48,286 nt of DNA, from NCBI GenBank assembly GCA_030840645.1, contig JAVEEC010000078.1:1-48286 (forward strand). The letters run 5' to 3'. The notes under the pieces were generated by a model. The model was not told the DNA's origin, did no database searches, and saw only the letters and a list, made by a program, of their open reading frames with translations. This stretch comes from Frankiaceae bacterium. GTDB lineage: Bacteria > Actinomycetota > Actinomycetes > BP-191. Shown piece by piece: positions 30,693-41,872 of this stretch. How positions within the stretch are numbered: the first letter of the stretch is position 1; the number at the start of each line of letters is the position of its first letter. The translations under genes and the position numbers were made by a program.

Positions 30693-30986
30693 TCAGCCGA
30701 TCTTGATCGCGAGCCAGACGCACGCGAGCGCCGTCACGAGGCAGATGACGGTGGCCGCGCCGACCCAGGCGGGGGTGGGCGGGTCGCCGCGCAGGACGCC
30801 GGCGTTCGGGTCGGCGCCGTGGCCGCCGCCGTGGCCGCCGCCGTGGTCGTCGTGGTCGTCGTGCGGCACGGAGTCGGTCGCGGTGACGTGCGGGTGCGCG
30901 CCGCCGTGCTCGTGCACCTCCTCGACCTCGGTGTGGACCCCGGCCTCGGCGGCCTCGATCCGCGAACCGTCGTTGCTCTCGCTCAC
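30693..30986 (-). CDS. His-rich single-pass membrane protein of unknown function
   Basis: A 97-residue protein. The N-terminal two thirds are acidic and very rich in histidine ([12 protein letters not shown], then [15 protein letters not shown]), about a dozen His between residues 25 and 57, a likely metal-binding segment. The C-terminus is one membrane helix ([20 protein letters not shown]) ending AIKIG. GTG at 30986 overlaps the stop of the upstream gene (GTGA); carB starts six bases downstream. So it is embedded in the pyr operon. No named family is recognised. Confidence 0.7.
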   Translation of the reverse strand: MSESNDGSRIEAAEAGVHTEVEEVHEHGGAHPHVTATDSVPHDDHDDHGGGHGGGHGADPNAGVLRGDPPTPAWVGAATVICLVTALACVWLAIKIG

Positions 30987-31309
30987 GCGTCGCCTCCTGT
31001 GGTCAGTCCCGCCTTGGCCGCCTCGGCCCAGACGCTCCGTGCCTCGCCGGGCGTGATCAGCCCGAGCCGCAACGCCATCCTGCTCGCGCCTTCGAGCCGG
31101 GCCACCGCGCCCTCGTGCCGGGCCGGCGGCTGCGCCGGCGCGCCGCGCGCCTTCTCCGCCGCGAACTCCGCCCGCAGCAGCGCGATGCGCTCGACCTCCT
31201 CGCGCAGCAGCGCGATCGCCTTGTCGGCGAGCACCTGCTGCTCGGGCGTGCGCGGCGGGTGCCCGTCGTCCAGGGTGACCGTGCCGAGCACGCGGCGGCC
31301 GTCGCTCAT
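30983..31309 (-). CDS. Small conserved-looking protein of unknown function between carA and carB
   Basis: A 108-residue soluble protein with a predicted helical core ([34 protein letters not shown]) followed by a Pro/Ala linker and a C-terminal segment [20 protein letters not shown] that resembles a small helical or short-motif tail. ATG at 31309 overlaps the carA TGA (ATGA), and its own stop overlaps the His-rich gene (GTGA), which is strong evidence for a real coupled gene. I do not recognise the family. Confidence 0.7.
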   Translation of the reverse strand: MSDGRRVLGTVTLDDGHPPRTPEQQVLADKAIALLREEVERIALLRAEFAAEKARGAPAQPPARHEGAVARLEGASRMALRLGLITPGEARSVWAEAAKAGLTTGGDA

Positions 31310-32922
31310 CGGTGGATCCCCGTTCGCGCCATCAGGTCCGCGAACTCCACGAACAGCCCGGCCGCGTCGTGCGGCCCCGGCGCCGCCTCCGGGTGGTACT
31401 GCACGGAGAACGCGGGAACGTCGAGGCAGCGCAGCCCCTCGACCACGCCGTCGTTCAGGTCGACGTGGGACACCGCGACCCGGCCGAACGCCGTCGCCGG
31501 CTCGCCCTCCGGCGTCGCGACCGCGAAGCCGTGGTTGTGGCTCGTGATCGCCACCTTCTTCGTCGCGAGGTCCTGCACCGGCTGGTTGACGCCGCGGTGG
31601 CCGAACGCCAGCTTGTACGTCCCGAGCCCGAGCGCCCGGCCGAGCAGCTGGTGGCCGAGGCAGATGCCGAACACCGGCCGCCTGCCGAGGACGCCGCGCA
31701 GCGCCTCGACGGCGTACTCCGTCGCCGCCGGGTCGCCCGGACCGTTCGAGACGAACACGCCGTCCGGCGAGGTCGCGAGGATCTCGGCGGCGGTCGCGGT
31801 GGCCGGGAGGACGTGCACCTCGCAGCCGGCCCGCGCGAGGTACGCCGGGATCGACCGCTTCATGCCGACGTCGAGCGCGGCCACCCGGAAGCGGCGCTCG
31901 CCGGCGGCGGGGACGACGTACGGCTGCTTGGTCGTGACCTCGCGGGCCAGGTCCGCGCCGGCCATGCTCGGGCTCGCGAGCACCCGCGCCAGCACGTCGT
32001 CCGGCGCGTCGCCGGTGCTGCTGACCGCGCAGCGCATCGCGCCCTTGTCGCGCAGGTGCCTGGTCACCGCGCGGGTGTCGACGCCGCCGATGCCGACGAC
32101 GTGCTGCCGCTTCAGCTCGGCGTCGAGCCCGCTCTCCGCGCGCCACGAGGAGGCGACGCGGGCAGGGTCGCGGACGACGTACCCGGCGACCCAGATGCGG
32201 GCCGACTCGTCGTCGGCGGCGTTGACCCCGGTGTTGCCGATGTGCGGCGCGGTCATGACGACGACCTGCCGGTGGTACGACGGGTCGGTCAGCGTCTCCT
32301 GGTAGCCGGTCATGCCGGTGTTGAACACCGCCTCGCCGAACGCCTCCCCGGCCGCGCCGTACGACTCGCCGTGGAACGTCCGCCCGTCCTCCAGCAGCAG
32401 CAGCGCGGGCCGCCGCGCCTTGCCGCCGAGCGACGCTCCGAAAGCCTTCGGCCGCAACGCATCCGCCCACCGTCGGTGGATCGAGTGGTCGTCGGCGCGG
32501 AAGCCACTGTCCAGGTCCAGACCGCCGAGCCGCCAGGACAGCAGCAGCACGCCGCCGTCGCCGACCCACTTGCCCGCTTGCGCGTCGGTGACGGTCGCGC
32601 CGACCAGGTCCGCGCGCGGGATGAACCCGTCCGCGCTGCCCTCGCGGACGACGACGACGCCCTCGGGGACGAGCCGCAGGCGGGCGTTCGCGCGGTCGCC
32701 GAGACCGTTCGCGGCGACGCGGGCCAGCCACCCGCCGGAGCGCGTCGTGCCGAGGTAGAGCCCGACGAGCGGCGGTACGACGTCCGCGCCGAGCGTGGCG
32801 GGCGGCTGCGGCAGCGCGGGCAGGCCGGCGTCGCGCCCGGCCCGGCGCCGCCAGCCGCGCCGCATCAGTGCGACGCAGCAGAGGAACGCCGCCAACAGCG
32901 CGAGGGAGAGGGCGTACCGCAT
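31306..32922 (-). CDS. carA: Membrane-anchored PH-like protein fused in frame to carbamoyl-phosphate synthase small chain
   Basis: One uninterrupted 538-codon frame. Residues 1-27 are a membrane segment ([20 protein letters not shown]) followed by RRGWRRR; residues about 40-155 resemble the bacterial PH-like protein that usually precedes carA ([40 protein letters not shown]). CarA follows from about residue 168 ([20 protein letters not shown]), with the glutaminase Cys in [16 protein letters not shown] and the His-x-Glu in YHPEAAPG. There is no stop and no ATG/GTG between the two parts; the only possible internal start is TTG at 32457. Either a fusion or a second initiation is used. ATG at 32922 shares a base with the pyrC TGA. 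Confidence 0.85.
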   Translation of the reverse strand: MRYALSLALLAAFLCCVALMRRGWRRRAGRDAGLPALPQPPATLGADVVPPLVGLYLGTTRSGGWLARVAANGLGDRANARLRLVPEGVVVVREGSADGFIPRADLVGATVTDAQAGKWVGDGGVLLLSWRLGGLDLDSGFRADDHSIHRRWADALRPKAFGASLGGKARRPALLLLEDGRTFHGESYGAAGEAFGEAVFNTGMTGYQETLTDPSYHRQVVVMTAPHIGNTGVNAADDESARIWVAGYVVRDPARVASSWRAESGLDAELKRQHVVGIGGVDTRAVTRHLRDKGAMRCAVSSTGDAPDDVLARVLASPSMAGADLAREVTTKQPYVVPAAGERRFRVAALDVGMKRSIPAYLARAGCEVHVLPATATAAEILATSPDGVFVSNGPGDPAATEYAVEALRGVLGRRPVFGICLGHQLLGRALGLGTYKLAFGHRGVNQPVQDLATKKVAITSHNHGFAVATPEGEPATAFGRVAVSHVDLNDGVVEGLRCLDVPAFSVQYHPEAAPGPHDAAGLFVEFADLMARTGIHR

Positions 32923-34201
32923 CAGGTCAGCTTCCCGTCGAGGACGGTCGGGCGGCCGCGCAGGAACGTCGCGACCACCGTCGCGGGCAGCGTCCGGCCC
33001 GCGTACGGCGTGTTGCTGCTGCGCGACGCGAGGGCGTGCGGCTCGACGGTCCAGCGGGCGGCCGGGTCGACCAGCGTGAGGTTCGCGGGGGCGCCCGCAG
33101 CGAGCGGGACGCCCTGCTCGGCGAGGCCGCCGATCCGCGCGGGCCGGTACGACATCCGGTCGGCGACGCCCGCCCAGTCGAGCAGGCCCGTCTCCACCAT
33201 CGTCTCGACCACGACGGAGAGCGCGGTCTCCAGGCCGAGCATCCCGAACGCCGCGCACCCCCACTCGGTCTCCTTGTCCTCCAGCGCGTGCGGCGCGTGG
33301 TCGGTCGCGACCGCGTCGATCGTGCCGTCGGCGAGCCCGGCGCGCAGCGCCTCGACGTCGGCCGCGGTCCGCAGCGGCGGGTTGACCTTGAACAGCGGGT
33401 CGTACGTCGTCGCCATCTCGTCGGTCAGCAGCAGGTGGTGCGGCGTGACCTCGGCGGTGACCCGCCAGCCCTTCGACTTGGCCCAGCGGATCAGCTCGAC
33501 CGAGCCCGCCGTCGAGACGTGGCAGACGTGCAGCCGCGAGTCCGTGTGCGCCGCGAGGAGGCAGTCGCGCGCGATCACCGACTCCTCCGCCGCGGCCGGC
33601 CAGCCCGCGAGGCCGAGCCGCGCCGACACGACGCCCTCGTGCATCTGCGCGCCCTGCGTCAGCGCCGGCTCCTGCGCGTGCTGCGCGACGACGCCGTCGA
33701 ACGCCTTGACGTACTCCAGCGCGCGGCGCATCAGCCCCGCGTCGCTGACGCACCGGCCGTCGTCGGAGAACACCCGCACCCGCGCCGCGCTGTCGGCCAT
33801 CGCACCGAGCTCGGCGAGCGCCGTGCCGTTCAGCCCGACCGTCACCGCGCCGACCGGGTGGACGTCGCAGTGCCCCGCGTCGCGGCCGAGCCGCCAGACC
33901 TGCTCGACAACACCGGCGACGTCGGCGACCGGGTCGGTGTTGGCCATCGCGTGGACGGCGGTGTACCCGCCGAGCGCGGCGGCGGCCGTACCTGTCTCGA
34001 CCGTCTCCGCGTCCTCGCGGCCCGGCTCGCGCAGGTGCGTGTGCAGGTCCACCAGGCCGGGCAGCGCGACCAGCCCGTCCGCGTCGAGAACGCTGGCGCC
34101 CAGCACTTCCAGTCCGTTCCCGACCTCCGCGACCACGCCGTCCGCGAGCCGCAGGTCGGTCGCCGCGCCGTCCAGCAGCGCGTTCTTGATGAGCCAGGTC
34201 A

Positions 34202-34202
<1 letters not shown>
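32922..34202 (-). CDS. pyrC: Dihydroorotase
   Basis: Cyclises carbamoyl aspartate to dihydroorotate. The 426-residue amidohydrolase has the metal-binding [75 protein letters not shown] and the catalytic Asp in [18 protein letters not shown]. This is the class I (Bacillus-like) form usual in actinobacteria. ATG at 34202 is in TGATG with the pyrB stop; a GTG one codon earlier (34205) is also possible. Confidence 0.95.
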
Positions 34203-35796
<1,594 letters not shown>

Positions 35797-35810
35797 TTAC
35801 CGCGTAGCGC

Positions 35811-35839
35811 TTGACCGACACCCGAAGGACACGTACCGT
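35811..35839 (+). promoter_or_regulatory. bldD promoter (-35 and -10)
   Basis: TTGACC (35811-35816) and TACCGT (35834-35839) are separated by exactly 17 bases, a good housekeeping-type promoter. Transcription would begin around 35846, leaving a leader of about 180 bases before bldD. It diverges from the pyr promoter. Confidence 0.65.
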
Positions 35840-35851
35840 CACAGTGTGTAA
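35839..35851. promoter_or_regulatory. Probable BldD operator at the bldD promoter
   Basis: TCACAGTGTGTAA matches the published Streptomyces BldD box (TnACnC[AT]GnGTnA) at eight of nine fixed positions; the sixth base is G instead of C. It begins at the last base of the -10 and covers the start site, the place expected for autorepression. Confidence 0.6.
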
Positions 35852-36025
35852 CCACTCCGGCAACGGGGTGGCGCGGCCGAAGCAATGATCCAGGGGACCT
35901 CGAACGGTCACCACTGTCTCGTCGGAGGCGGGTCCCCAGGGGAGCGAGTGGTGAGACCGGCGTCCGCGTTGTTCGGCCTGGTGGGGCACCTCGTCCCCGC
36001 CGACCCAGCGACAGGAGCCGGCACG
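35852..36025 (+). other. Long bldD leader with complementary segments
   Basis: About 174 bases with no supported gene (an ATG frame from 35885 continues into bldD but its first 47 codons are not family sequence). GGTCACCACT (35906-35915) can pair with AGTGGT..GACC (35947-35958), and GGGGACC (35893-35899) with GGTCCCC (35931-35937); the two pairings are partly nested. No known riboswitch class is recognised. Confidence 0.45.
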
Positions 36026-36526
36026 ATGACGGACTACGCCAAGGCCCTCGGGTCCCGGCTGCGGGCGATCCGTACGCAGCAGGGCCTGTCGCTGCACGGT
36101 GTCGAGGAGAAGTCGCGCGGCCGCTGGAAGGCCGTCGTCGTGGGCTCGTACGAGCGCGGCGACCGGGCGGTCACCGTCCAGCGCCTCGCCGAGCTCGCCG
36201 AGTTCTACGGCGTCCCGATCCACGAGCTGCTCCCCCAGGGCGTCGCGCCCGGCTCGCCCACCGAGGCAGCGCCGCGCATCATCATCGACCTCGAACAGCT
36301 CTCGCACGTCCCCGCCGAGCAGTCCGCGCCGCTCGCGCGCTACGCCGCCACCATCCAGAGCCAGCGCGGCGACTACAACGGCCGCGTCCTGTCCATCCGG
36401 CACGAGGACCTGCGTTCGCTCGCGGTCATCTACGACGCCTCCCCCGGCGCGCTGACCGAGCAGCTCATCTCGTGGGGCGTGCTGACCCCCGACGCCCGCC
36501 GCGCCGTCGACGCCGTCGGCGCGTAA
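36026..36526 (+). CDS. bldD: BldD developmental repressor, c-di-GMP responsive
   Basis: A 166-residue orthologue of Streptomyces BldD. The N-terminal helix-turn-helix domain (LRAIRTQQGLSLHGVEEKSR, AVVVGSYERGDRAVTVQRLA) is almost unchanged. The C-terminal c-di-GMP domain keeps the binding signature RGD-x8-RxxD: RGDYNGRVLSIRHED (about 116-130), where the Streptomyces form is RQDD. BldD dimerises on tetrameric c-di-GMP and represses developmental genes. ATG at 36026 follows AGGAG; the frame extending upstream to 35885 is leader. It diverges from the pyr operon and converges on nusB. Confidence 0.95.
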   Translation: MTDYAKALGSRLRAIRTQQGLSLHGVEEKSRGRWKAVVVGSYERGDRAVTVQRLAELAEFYGVPIHELLPQGVAPGSPTEAAPRIIIDLEQLSHVPAEQSAPLARYAATIQSQRGDYNGRVLSIRHEDLRSLAVIYDASPGALTEQLISWGVLTPDARRAVDAVGA

Positions 36527-36547
36527 CCCGTCGCCGGGCCCGTCCGG

Positions 36548-36961
36548 CTACGCCGTCGGCGCGCGCTCTCTCGCGACGCGTGACAGGACGCCGTTGACGA
36601 ACTTCGGGGACTCCTCGGTCGACAGCGCCGTCGCCAGCTCGACCGCCTCGCTGATGGCCACGCCCTCAGGAACGTCCGCGCCGCACCAGAGCAGCTCGTA
36701 CGTGCCGATCCGCAGCACGTTGCGGTCCACCGCCGGCATGCGTTCGAGCGGCCAGTCGTCGACGGCGTACGCCGACAGCAGCTCGTCGATCCGCACGCGG
36801 TTCTCGACCACGCCCTCGACCAGCGTGACGGCGTACTCCGGGATCGGCGGGTCGGCCTGCGCCAGCCGCTCGGCCAGCGTCGCGATCGCGTCGGCGCCGC
36901 GCAGCTCCGACTCGTACAACACGTCCAGCGCGCGCTTGCGGGCCTTGCTCCGAGCACCCAC
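36548..36961 (-). CDS. nusB: Transcription antitermination factor NusB
   Basis: Acts with NusE (S10) in rRNA antitermination. The 137-residue all-helical protein has SKARKRALDVLYESELRGAD, EYAVTLVEGVVENRVRIDEL, MPAVDRNVLRIGTYELLW and SPKFVNGVLSRVARE. GTG at 36961 shares one base with the efp TAG (TAGTG), so it is coupled to efp, the usual arrangement. Confidence 0.95.
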   Translation of the reverse strand: MGARSKARKRALDVLYESELRGADAIATLAERLAQADPPIPEYAVTLVEGVVENRVRIDELLSAYAVDDWPLERMPAVDRNVLRIGTYELLWCGADVPEGVAISEAVELATALSTEESPKFVNGVLSRVARERAPTA

Positions 36962-37527
36962 TAGCCCTGCACGCGCCCCAGGTACCGCCCGTCGCGGGTG
37001 TCGATCCTGACCTTCTCGCCGGTCGACACGAACAGCGGCACCTGCACCTCCGAGCCGGTCTCCAGCGTCGCCGGCTTGGTCCCGCCGGTCGACCGGTCAC
37101 CCTGCACGCCCGGGTCGGTGTGCGAGATCACCAGCTCGACCGACGCGGGCAGCTCGATCGAGAGCGCGATGCCCTCGTGGATGGCGACGTTGGCGTTCAT
37201 GTTCTCCAGCAGGTACGCCGCCATGTCGCCCACGGCCGCCGACGAGACGTGCAGCTGGTCGTACGTCGTGGTGTCCATGAACACGTACTCGTCGCCCTCC
37301 TTGTAGAGGTACGACATCTCGCGCTTCTCGACGACCGCGACCTCGACCTTCACCCCGGCGTTGAACGTCTTGTCGACGACCTTGCCGGTCTTGAGGTTCT
37401 TCAACGTCGTGCGGACGAACGCGCCGCCCTTGCCCGGCTTGACGTGCTGGAACTCGACGACGTTCCAGAGGTCGCCGTCGCCCAGGTCGAGCGTCATGCC
37501 GTTCTTCAGGTCGTTACTGGTGGCCAC
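36961..37527 (-). CDS. efp: Translation elongation factor P
   Basis: Relieves ribosome stalling at polyproline. The 188-residue protein has three beta-barrel domains; the tip of domain I is [17 protein letters not shown] with Lys33 or so in the modification position. Other stretches are [20 protein letters not shown] and [20 protein letters not shown], and a C-terminal [20 protein letters not shown]. No modification enzyme (EpmA) is nearby. It follows pepQ by 12 bases. Confidence 0.96.
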   Translation of the reverse strand: MATSNDLKNGMTLDLGDGDLWNVVEFQHVKPGKGGAFVRTTLKNLKTGKVVDKTFNAGVKVEVAVVEKREMSYLYKEGDEYVFMDTTTYDQLHVSSAAVGDMAAYLLENMNANVAIHEGIALSIELPASVELVISHTDPGVQGDRSTGGTKPATLETGSEVQVPLFVSTGEKVRIDTRDGRYLGRVQG

Positions 37528-37539
37528 AGGGTCCGTCCT

Positions 37540-38613
37540 CTAGAGCACGATCAGGTCTTTGGTCGTGGTGGTCAGGAGCTCGGGCTCCGCGTCCGCGCGG
37601 ACGACGAGCGTGTCCTCGATCCGGACGCCGCCGCGGCCCGCGAGGTACACGCCCGGCTCCACGGTGACCGGCGTCCGGTCGGCGAGTGTATCCGTTGCGC
37701 CCGCCCGCAGCGTCGGCGCCTCGTGGATCTCCAGGCCGACGCCGTGGCCGAGCGAGTGCGTGTAGTCGGCGCCGTGCCCCGCGGCGACGATGACGTCGCG
37801 CGCGGCCTTGTCCACGTCGCCGCAGACCGCGCCGACCGCGAGCGCCGCGCGCCCGGCGGCCTGCGCGTCCGCGACGAGCGCGTAGACGTCGCGCTGCCAG
37901 TCCGCCACCGGCTCGAGCGCGACGGTGCGCGTCATGTCCGAGTGGTACCCCTGGTACAACGACCCGAAGTCGAGCTTGACGAACTCCCCGTGCTGCAGCA
38001 CCCGGTCGGTAGGCCGGTGATGGGGTACGGCGCTGTTCGGCCCGCTGGCGACGATGGTCTCGAACGAAGGCCCGTCGCCGCCCTCCTCCAGCATCAGCGC
38101 CTCCAGCTCGCGGCCGACCTCCTTCTCCGTCCGGCCCGCCCGCAGCGACGGCAGCAGCCGCGCGAACGCCCGGTCCGCCACCGCGCACGCCTCGCGGAGC
38201 AGGGTGACCTCCTCGTCGTCCTTCACGGCGCGCAGCGTCTCCACCGCGCGGCCGAGCTTGGTGAGCGAGGGGCCGGCGGTCGCCAGCGCCTCGGCGAGGT
38301 CCACGGTGACGTCGTGCGACTCGAACGCGAGGCGTTCGACGCCGTTCTTGGCCGCCCGCTCCGCGAGGCCGGTCGCGACCGCGGGGACGATCGTGCGCTC
38401 GACGTCCGGCGCCTGCAGCTCCGACTGCGTGATGTAGCGGCCGTCGGTCGCGAGGACGGCGGCATCCGCCGTCACGAGCAGCGCGCCGTTGCTGCCGGTG
38501 AACCCGGTCAGGTACCGCACGTTGACCAGGCGGGTGACCAGCGCGGCGTCGGCGCCGGTCTTGGCGAGCAGCGCGCGCAGCTCGTCGCGGCGAAACGCGT
38601 GGACCTCAGGCAT
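37540..38613 (-). CDS. pepQ: Xaa-Pro peptidase (M24 family)
   Basis: Cleaves an Xaa-Pro bond using two metal ions. The 357-residue protein has an N-terminal creatinase-like domain ([36 protein letters not shown]) and a C-terminal pita-bread domain whose ligands are Asp/Asp in [20 protein letters not shown], His in [14 protein letters not shown], Glu in VEPGVYLAG and Glu in [11 protein letters not shown] at 38613 follows GGGAG. It overlaps the aroQ end by eight bases. Its place between aroQ and efp is standard in actinobacteria. Confidence 0.93.
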   Translation of the reverse strand: MPEVHAFRRDELRALLAKTGADAALVTRLVNVRYLTGFTGSNGALLVTADAAVLATDGRYITQSELQAPDVERTIVPAVATGLAERAAKNGVERLAFESHDVTVDLAEALATAGPSLTKLGRAVETLRAVKDDEEVTLLREACAVADRAFARLLPSLRAGRTEKEVGRELEALMLEEGGDGPSFETIVASGPNSAVPHHRPTDRVLQHGEFVKLDFGSLYQGYHSDMTRTVALEPVADWQRDVYALVADAQAAGRAALAVGAVCGDVDKAARDVIVAAGHGADYTHSLGHGVGLEIHEAPTLRAGATDTLADRTPVTVEPGVYLAGRGGVRIEDTLVVRADAEPELLTTTTKDLIVL

Positions 38614-39052
38614 GGGTGTCTCCCAGGAGTGTCTGCAACGCACGGAGGGCGAGCGCGTACGAGTCGAAGCCGAAGCCGGAGACGACCCCCGCCGCAACGC
38701 CGGAGATCACCGAGTGGCGGCGGAACTCCTCGCGGGCGGCGATGTTCGACAGGTGGACCTCGACCAGCGGGACGCCGAGCATCGCGGCGGCGTCGCGCAC
38801 GGCGTAGGAGTAGTGGGTGAACGCCGCGGGGTTGAGCACCACGCCGGACGCGGACTCGGCGGCCTCGTGCAGCCAGCCGATCAGCGTCGCCTCGTCGTCG
38901 GTCTGCCGCACCTCGACCGCGAGCCCGCAGTCGGCTCCGGCGGCCTCGACGGCGGCGACGAGGTTGTCGTAGGTCCCCGTGCCGTAGACCTCCGGCTCGC
39001 GCCGGCCGAGCCGGCCGAGGTTGGGGCCGTTCAGGACGTAGACCGGCTTCAC
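38606..39052 (-). CDS. aroQ: 3-dehydroquinate dehydratase, type II
   Basis: Third step of the shikimate pathway. The 148-residue protein has [20 protein letters not shown] (catalytic Tyr and Arg region), [18 protein letters not shown] and [20 protein letters not shown] (catalytic His). GTG at 39052 has GGAGGTGA upstream and overlaps the aroB TGA (GTGA). Confidence 0.95.
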   Translation of the reverse strand: MKPVYVLNGPNLGRLGRREPEVYGTGTYDNLVAAVEAAGADCGLAVEVRQTDDEATLIGWLHEAAESASGVVLNPAAFTHYSYAVRDAAAMLGVPLVEVHLSNIAAREEFRRHSVISGVAAGVVSGFGFDSYALALRALQTLLGDTHA

Positions 39053-40128
39053 CCGCTCACCTCCGCGTACGCCGACTCCAGCAGGGTCTCGTTCGGGCTG
39101 TCCAGCACGGCCGGCTCGGCGAGCGCGTCGAGGACGACGAAACGCAGCCGGTCGCCCGTCGACTTCTTGTCCACGCGCATCGCCTCGCGCAGCCGCGGCC
39201 ACGCGGTGGCGTCGTAGCGGGTCGGCAGCCCCAGCGCCTCCAGGACCGTACGGTGCCGGTCCGCCGTCGCGTCGTCCAGCGCGCCGAACCTCCTGCGCCG
39301 CCCGACCGCGGCGGCGTAGACGAGGCCGACGGCAACAGCGTCGCCGTGCCGCCAGGCGCCGTAGCCGGCGTCGCGCTCGATCGCGTGGGCGAGCGTGTGG
39401 CCGTAGTTGAGGACGAGGCGGCGCCCGGACTCGCGCGGATCCGCGCCGACGACCGCGGCCTTGACGCGAACAGCGCGGGTGAGCAGGTCGGTCACGACGT
39501 CCTCGTCGCGGCGCAGCACCGCGGCCACGTCGCGTTCGATGACGTCGAGGATCGCCGGGTCGGCGATGAAGCCGGCCTTCACGACCTCGGCCAGGCCCGC
39601 GGTGTAGTCGGGCTGGTCGAGCGTCGCCAGCGCGCCAGGGTCGCAGACCACCAGCTCCGGCTGGTGGAACGCGCCGACGAGGTTCTTGCCCGCCGCCGTG
39701 TTGACGGCGGCCTTGCCGCCGATTGCCGCATCGACCATGCCGAGCAGCGTCGTGGGGACGTACGCCACAGGTACGCCGCGCAGCCAGGTCGCCGCCGCGA
39801 ACCCCGTCACGTCGGTGATCGCACCGCCGCCGACGCCGACGACCAGGTCGGTCCTGGAGAACGCCGCCTGCCCGAGCGCGGCCCAGACGTGGTTGGCGAC
39901 GCGCAGGTCCTTCGCCGCCTCGCCGTCCGGGACCTCGACGCGCATCACGCCGACGCCCTGCGAGCGGACGTAGCCGGCCACGTCGTCCGCGTGCCGCGCG
40001 ACCGACGGGCTCGCGACGACAGCGACCTGGGCGACGCGTTCGAGCAGCGGTGCCATCGCCTCCACGGCCCCACGGCCGATGACGACGTCGTAGGGCGGGT
40101 CGGTCCCGACTGTCACGCGCGCGGTCAC
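39049..40128 (-). CDS. aroB: 3-dehydroquinate synthase
   Basis: Second step of the shikimate pathway, NAD- and metal-dependent. The 359-residue protein has [73 protein letters not shown] (metal-binding His) and [24 protein letters not shown] start at 40128 overlaps the aroK stop. Each gene in aroC-aroK-aroB-aroQ overlaps the next by four bases. Confidence 0.95.
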   Translation of the reverse strand: MTARVTVGTDPPYDVVIGRGAVEAMAPLLERVAQVAVVASPSVARHADDVAGYVRSQGVGVMRVEVPDGEAAKDLRVANHVWAALGQAAFSRTDLVVGVGGGAITDVTGFAAATWLRGVPVAYVPTTLLGMVDAAIGGKAAVNTAAGKNLVGAFHQPELVVCDPGALATLDQPDYTAGLAEVVKAGFIADPAILDVIERDVAAVLRRDEDVVTDLLTRAVRVKAAVVGADPRESGRRLVLNYGHTLAHAIERDAGYGAWRHGDAVAVGLVYAAAVGRRRRFGALDDATADRHRTVLEALGLPTRYDATAWPRLREAMRVDKKSTGDRLRFVVLDALAEPAVLDSPNETLLESAYAEVSG

Positions 40129-40622
40129 GTCAGCACCGCGACGACGTCCGCGGCGACGTCCCCGGGCGTACGGCCCGTCGTGTCGACGGTCGCGGTCGCG
40201 ACCTCCTCGTACAGCGGCCGCCGGGCGGCCATCAGCTCGGCGAGCCGGGCGCGCGGGTTGAGGTCGATCATCGGCCGCCCCGGCCCCCAGCCGACGCGCT
40301 TGGCGGCGTCGTGCAACGACACCGTCAGCCAGACCACGGTGTGCGCGAGCAGCTCCGCGCGGGTCCGCTCGTCGCCGACCGCGCCGCCGCCGAGAGCGAG
40401 GACGCCGTCGTGGTCCTGCAGCGCGGCAACGACCGCGTCCCGCTCGTACTCGCGGAACGCCGCCTCGCCCTCCTCGAAGAAGATGTCGGGGATCGCCTTG
40501 CCGGCCGCCGCCTCGACGTCCGCGTCGGTGTCGCGGAACGGCACCCCGAGCGACTCCGCCACGAGCCGGCCGACCGTCGTCTTGCCCGCACCCGGCGGGC
40601 CGACGAGGACGCAGGTCGTCAT
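40125..40622 (-). CDS. aroK: Shikimate kinase
   Basis: Phosphorylates shikimate. The 165-residue P-loop kinase has [36 protein letters not shown] (shikimate-binding Asp), [10 protein letters not shown] (Arg) and [21 protein letters not shown] at 40622 overlaps the aroC TGA (ATGA); an upstream in-frame extension is rejected. Confidence 0.95.
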   Translation of the reverse strand: MTTCVLVGPPGAGKTTVGRLVAESLGVPFRDTDADVEAAAGKAIPDIFFEEGEAAFREYERDAVVAALQDHDGVLALGGGAVGDERTRAELLAHTVVWLTVSLHDAAKRVGWGPGRPMIDLNPRARLAELMAARRPLYEEVATATVDTTGRTPGDVAADVVAVLT

Positions 40623-41797
40623 CGGATGGCCAGCGCGTCGAGGTACGCGCGGGCGTTGCGCGCGGTCTCCGCGACGGAGTCGCCGCCGAATTTCTCCAGC
40701 GTCGCGTCCGCGAGGGCGATGGCCACGACCGCCTCGGCGATGACGGCGGCGGCGGGCACGGCGCAGACGTCGGAGCGTTGCGCGATCGCCTTCGCCGGCT
40801 CGCCGGTCGCGACGTCCACGGTGCCGAGCGGCCGGGAGAGCGTGGAGATCGGCTTCATCGCGGCGCGGACGCGCAGCGGCTCGCCGGTCGTCATGCCGCC
40901 CTCGACGCCGCCCGCTCGCGCGGTGACGCGGTGCACCGCACCGTCCGAGACCTCGATCTCGTCGTGGGCCTCGCTCCCCCGCCGCGCCGCGACGGCGAAC
41001 CCGTCGCCGAGCTCGACGCCCTTGATGGCCTGGATGCCCATCAGCGCGGCGGCGAGCCGCGAGTCGATCCGCCGGTCCCAGTGGACGTACGACCCGAGCC
41101 CCGGCGGCAGGCCGTACGCGAGCACCTCTACGACGCCGCCCAACGTGTCCGCGTCGGCCTTCGCCGCGTCGATCTCGGCGACCATCGCGGCACCGGTGGC
41201 GGTGTCGTAGCAACGGCACGGGTCGGCGTCGACCGCGTCGAGGTCGTCCGGGCCCGGCACCACGCCCTCGGGCGCCGCGACCGACCCGATGCGGACGACG
41301 TGGGAGACCACCGACGCGCCGAGCACCTGGCGGAGGAACGCGCGCGCCACCGTGCCGAGCGCGACGCGCGACGCGGTCTCACGCGCGGAGGCGCGTTCGA
41401 GGACGGGGCGCGCGTCGGCGAAGCCGTACTTCTGCATGCCCGCGAGGTCGGCGTGCCCGGGCCGCGGCCGGGTCAGCGGCTCGGCGCGCGCGAGCCCCTC
41501 CAGCGAGGCGGCGTCGACGGGGTCCGGCGCCATGACGACCGACCACTTCGGCCACTCGGTGTTGCCGATGCGGACGGCGACCGGCGACCCGATCGTGCGG
41601 CCGTGGACCACGCCGCCGAGCAGCGCGACGTCGTCGCGCTCGAACTGCATCCGCGCGCCCCTGCCGTACCCCGCGCGGCGCCGCGCGAGCTGGTCGGCGA
41701 TGTCGTCGGAGGTGACCTCGACGCCCGCGGGCACGCCCTCCAGCACCGCGACCAGCGCGGGGCCGTGGGACTCCCCGGCCGTGAGGTAGCGCAGCAT
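40619..41797 (-). CDS. aroC: Chorismate synthase
   Basis: Last step of the shikimate pathway, needing reduced FMN. The 392-residue protein starts [20 protein letters not shown] and contains [60 protein letters not shown] and [20 protein letters not shown]. It is the first aro gene, with a hairpin between it and the pilus genes upstream. Confidence 0.96.
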   Translation of the reverse strand: MLRYLTAGESHGPALVAVLEGVPAGVEVTSDDIADQLARRRAGYGRGARMQFERDDVALLGGVVHGRTIGSPVAVRIGNTEWPKWSVVMAPDPVDAASLEGLARAEPLTRPRPGHADLAGMQKYGFADARPVLERASARETASRVALGTVARAFLRQVLGASVVSHVVRIGSVAAPEGVVPGPDDLDAVDADPCRCYDTATGAAMVAEIDAAKADADTLGGVVEVLAYGLPPGLGSYVHWDRRIDSRLAAALMGIQAIKGVELGDGFAVAARRGSEAHDEIEVSDGAVHRVTARAGGVEGGMTTGEPLRVRAAMKPISTLSRPLGTVDVATGEPAKAIAQRSDVCAVPAAAVIAEAVVAIALADATLEKFGGDSVAETARNARAYLDALAIR

Positions 41798-41817
41798 CTG
41801 TCGATCCTTTCACGCCG

Positions 41818-41851
41818 AGAGCCCCGCCACGGTTACCCGGGACGGGGCTCT
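41818..41851 (-). terminator. Hairpin between the pilMNO unit and aroC
   Basis: AGAGCCCCG (41818-41826) and CGGGGCTCT (41843-41851) form a perfect 9-bp stem. It lies after the PilP-like gene (stop 41873) and before aroC (start 41797), so it probably ends pilus transcription. There is no T-tract, which is common for actinobacterial terminators. Confidence 0.6.
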
Positions 41852-41872
41852 GGGAGCGCGCAGGACCGCGTG

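Noticed and set aside
35885-36025. N-terminal extension of BldD from an upstream ATG
   Set aside because: The extra 47 codons have no counterpart in BldD proteins and lie in the leader; ATG 36026 has AGGAG and gives the normal N-terminus.
35846-36025. ydaO-type (c-di-AMP) riboswitch in the bldD leader
   Set aside because: The length is similar but the conserved ydaO core sequences cannot be found.
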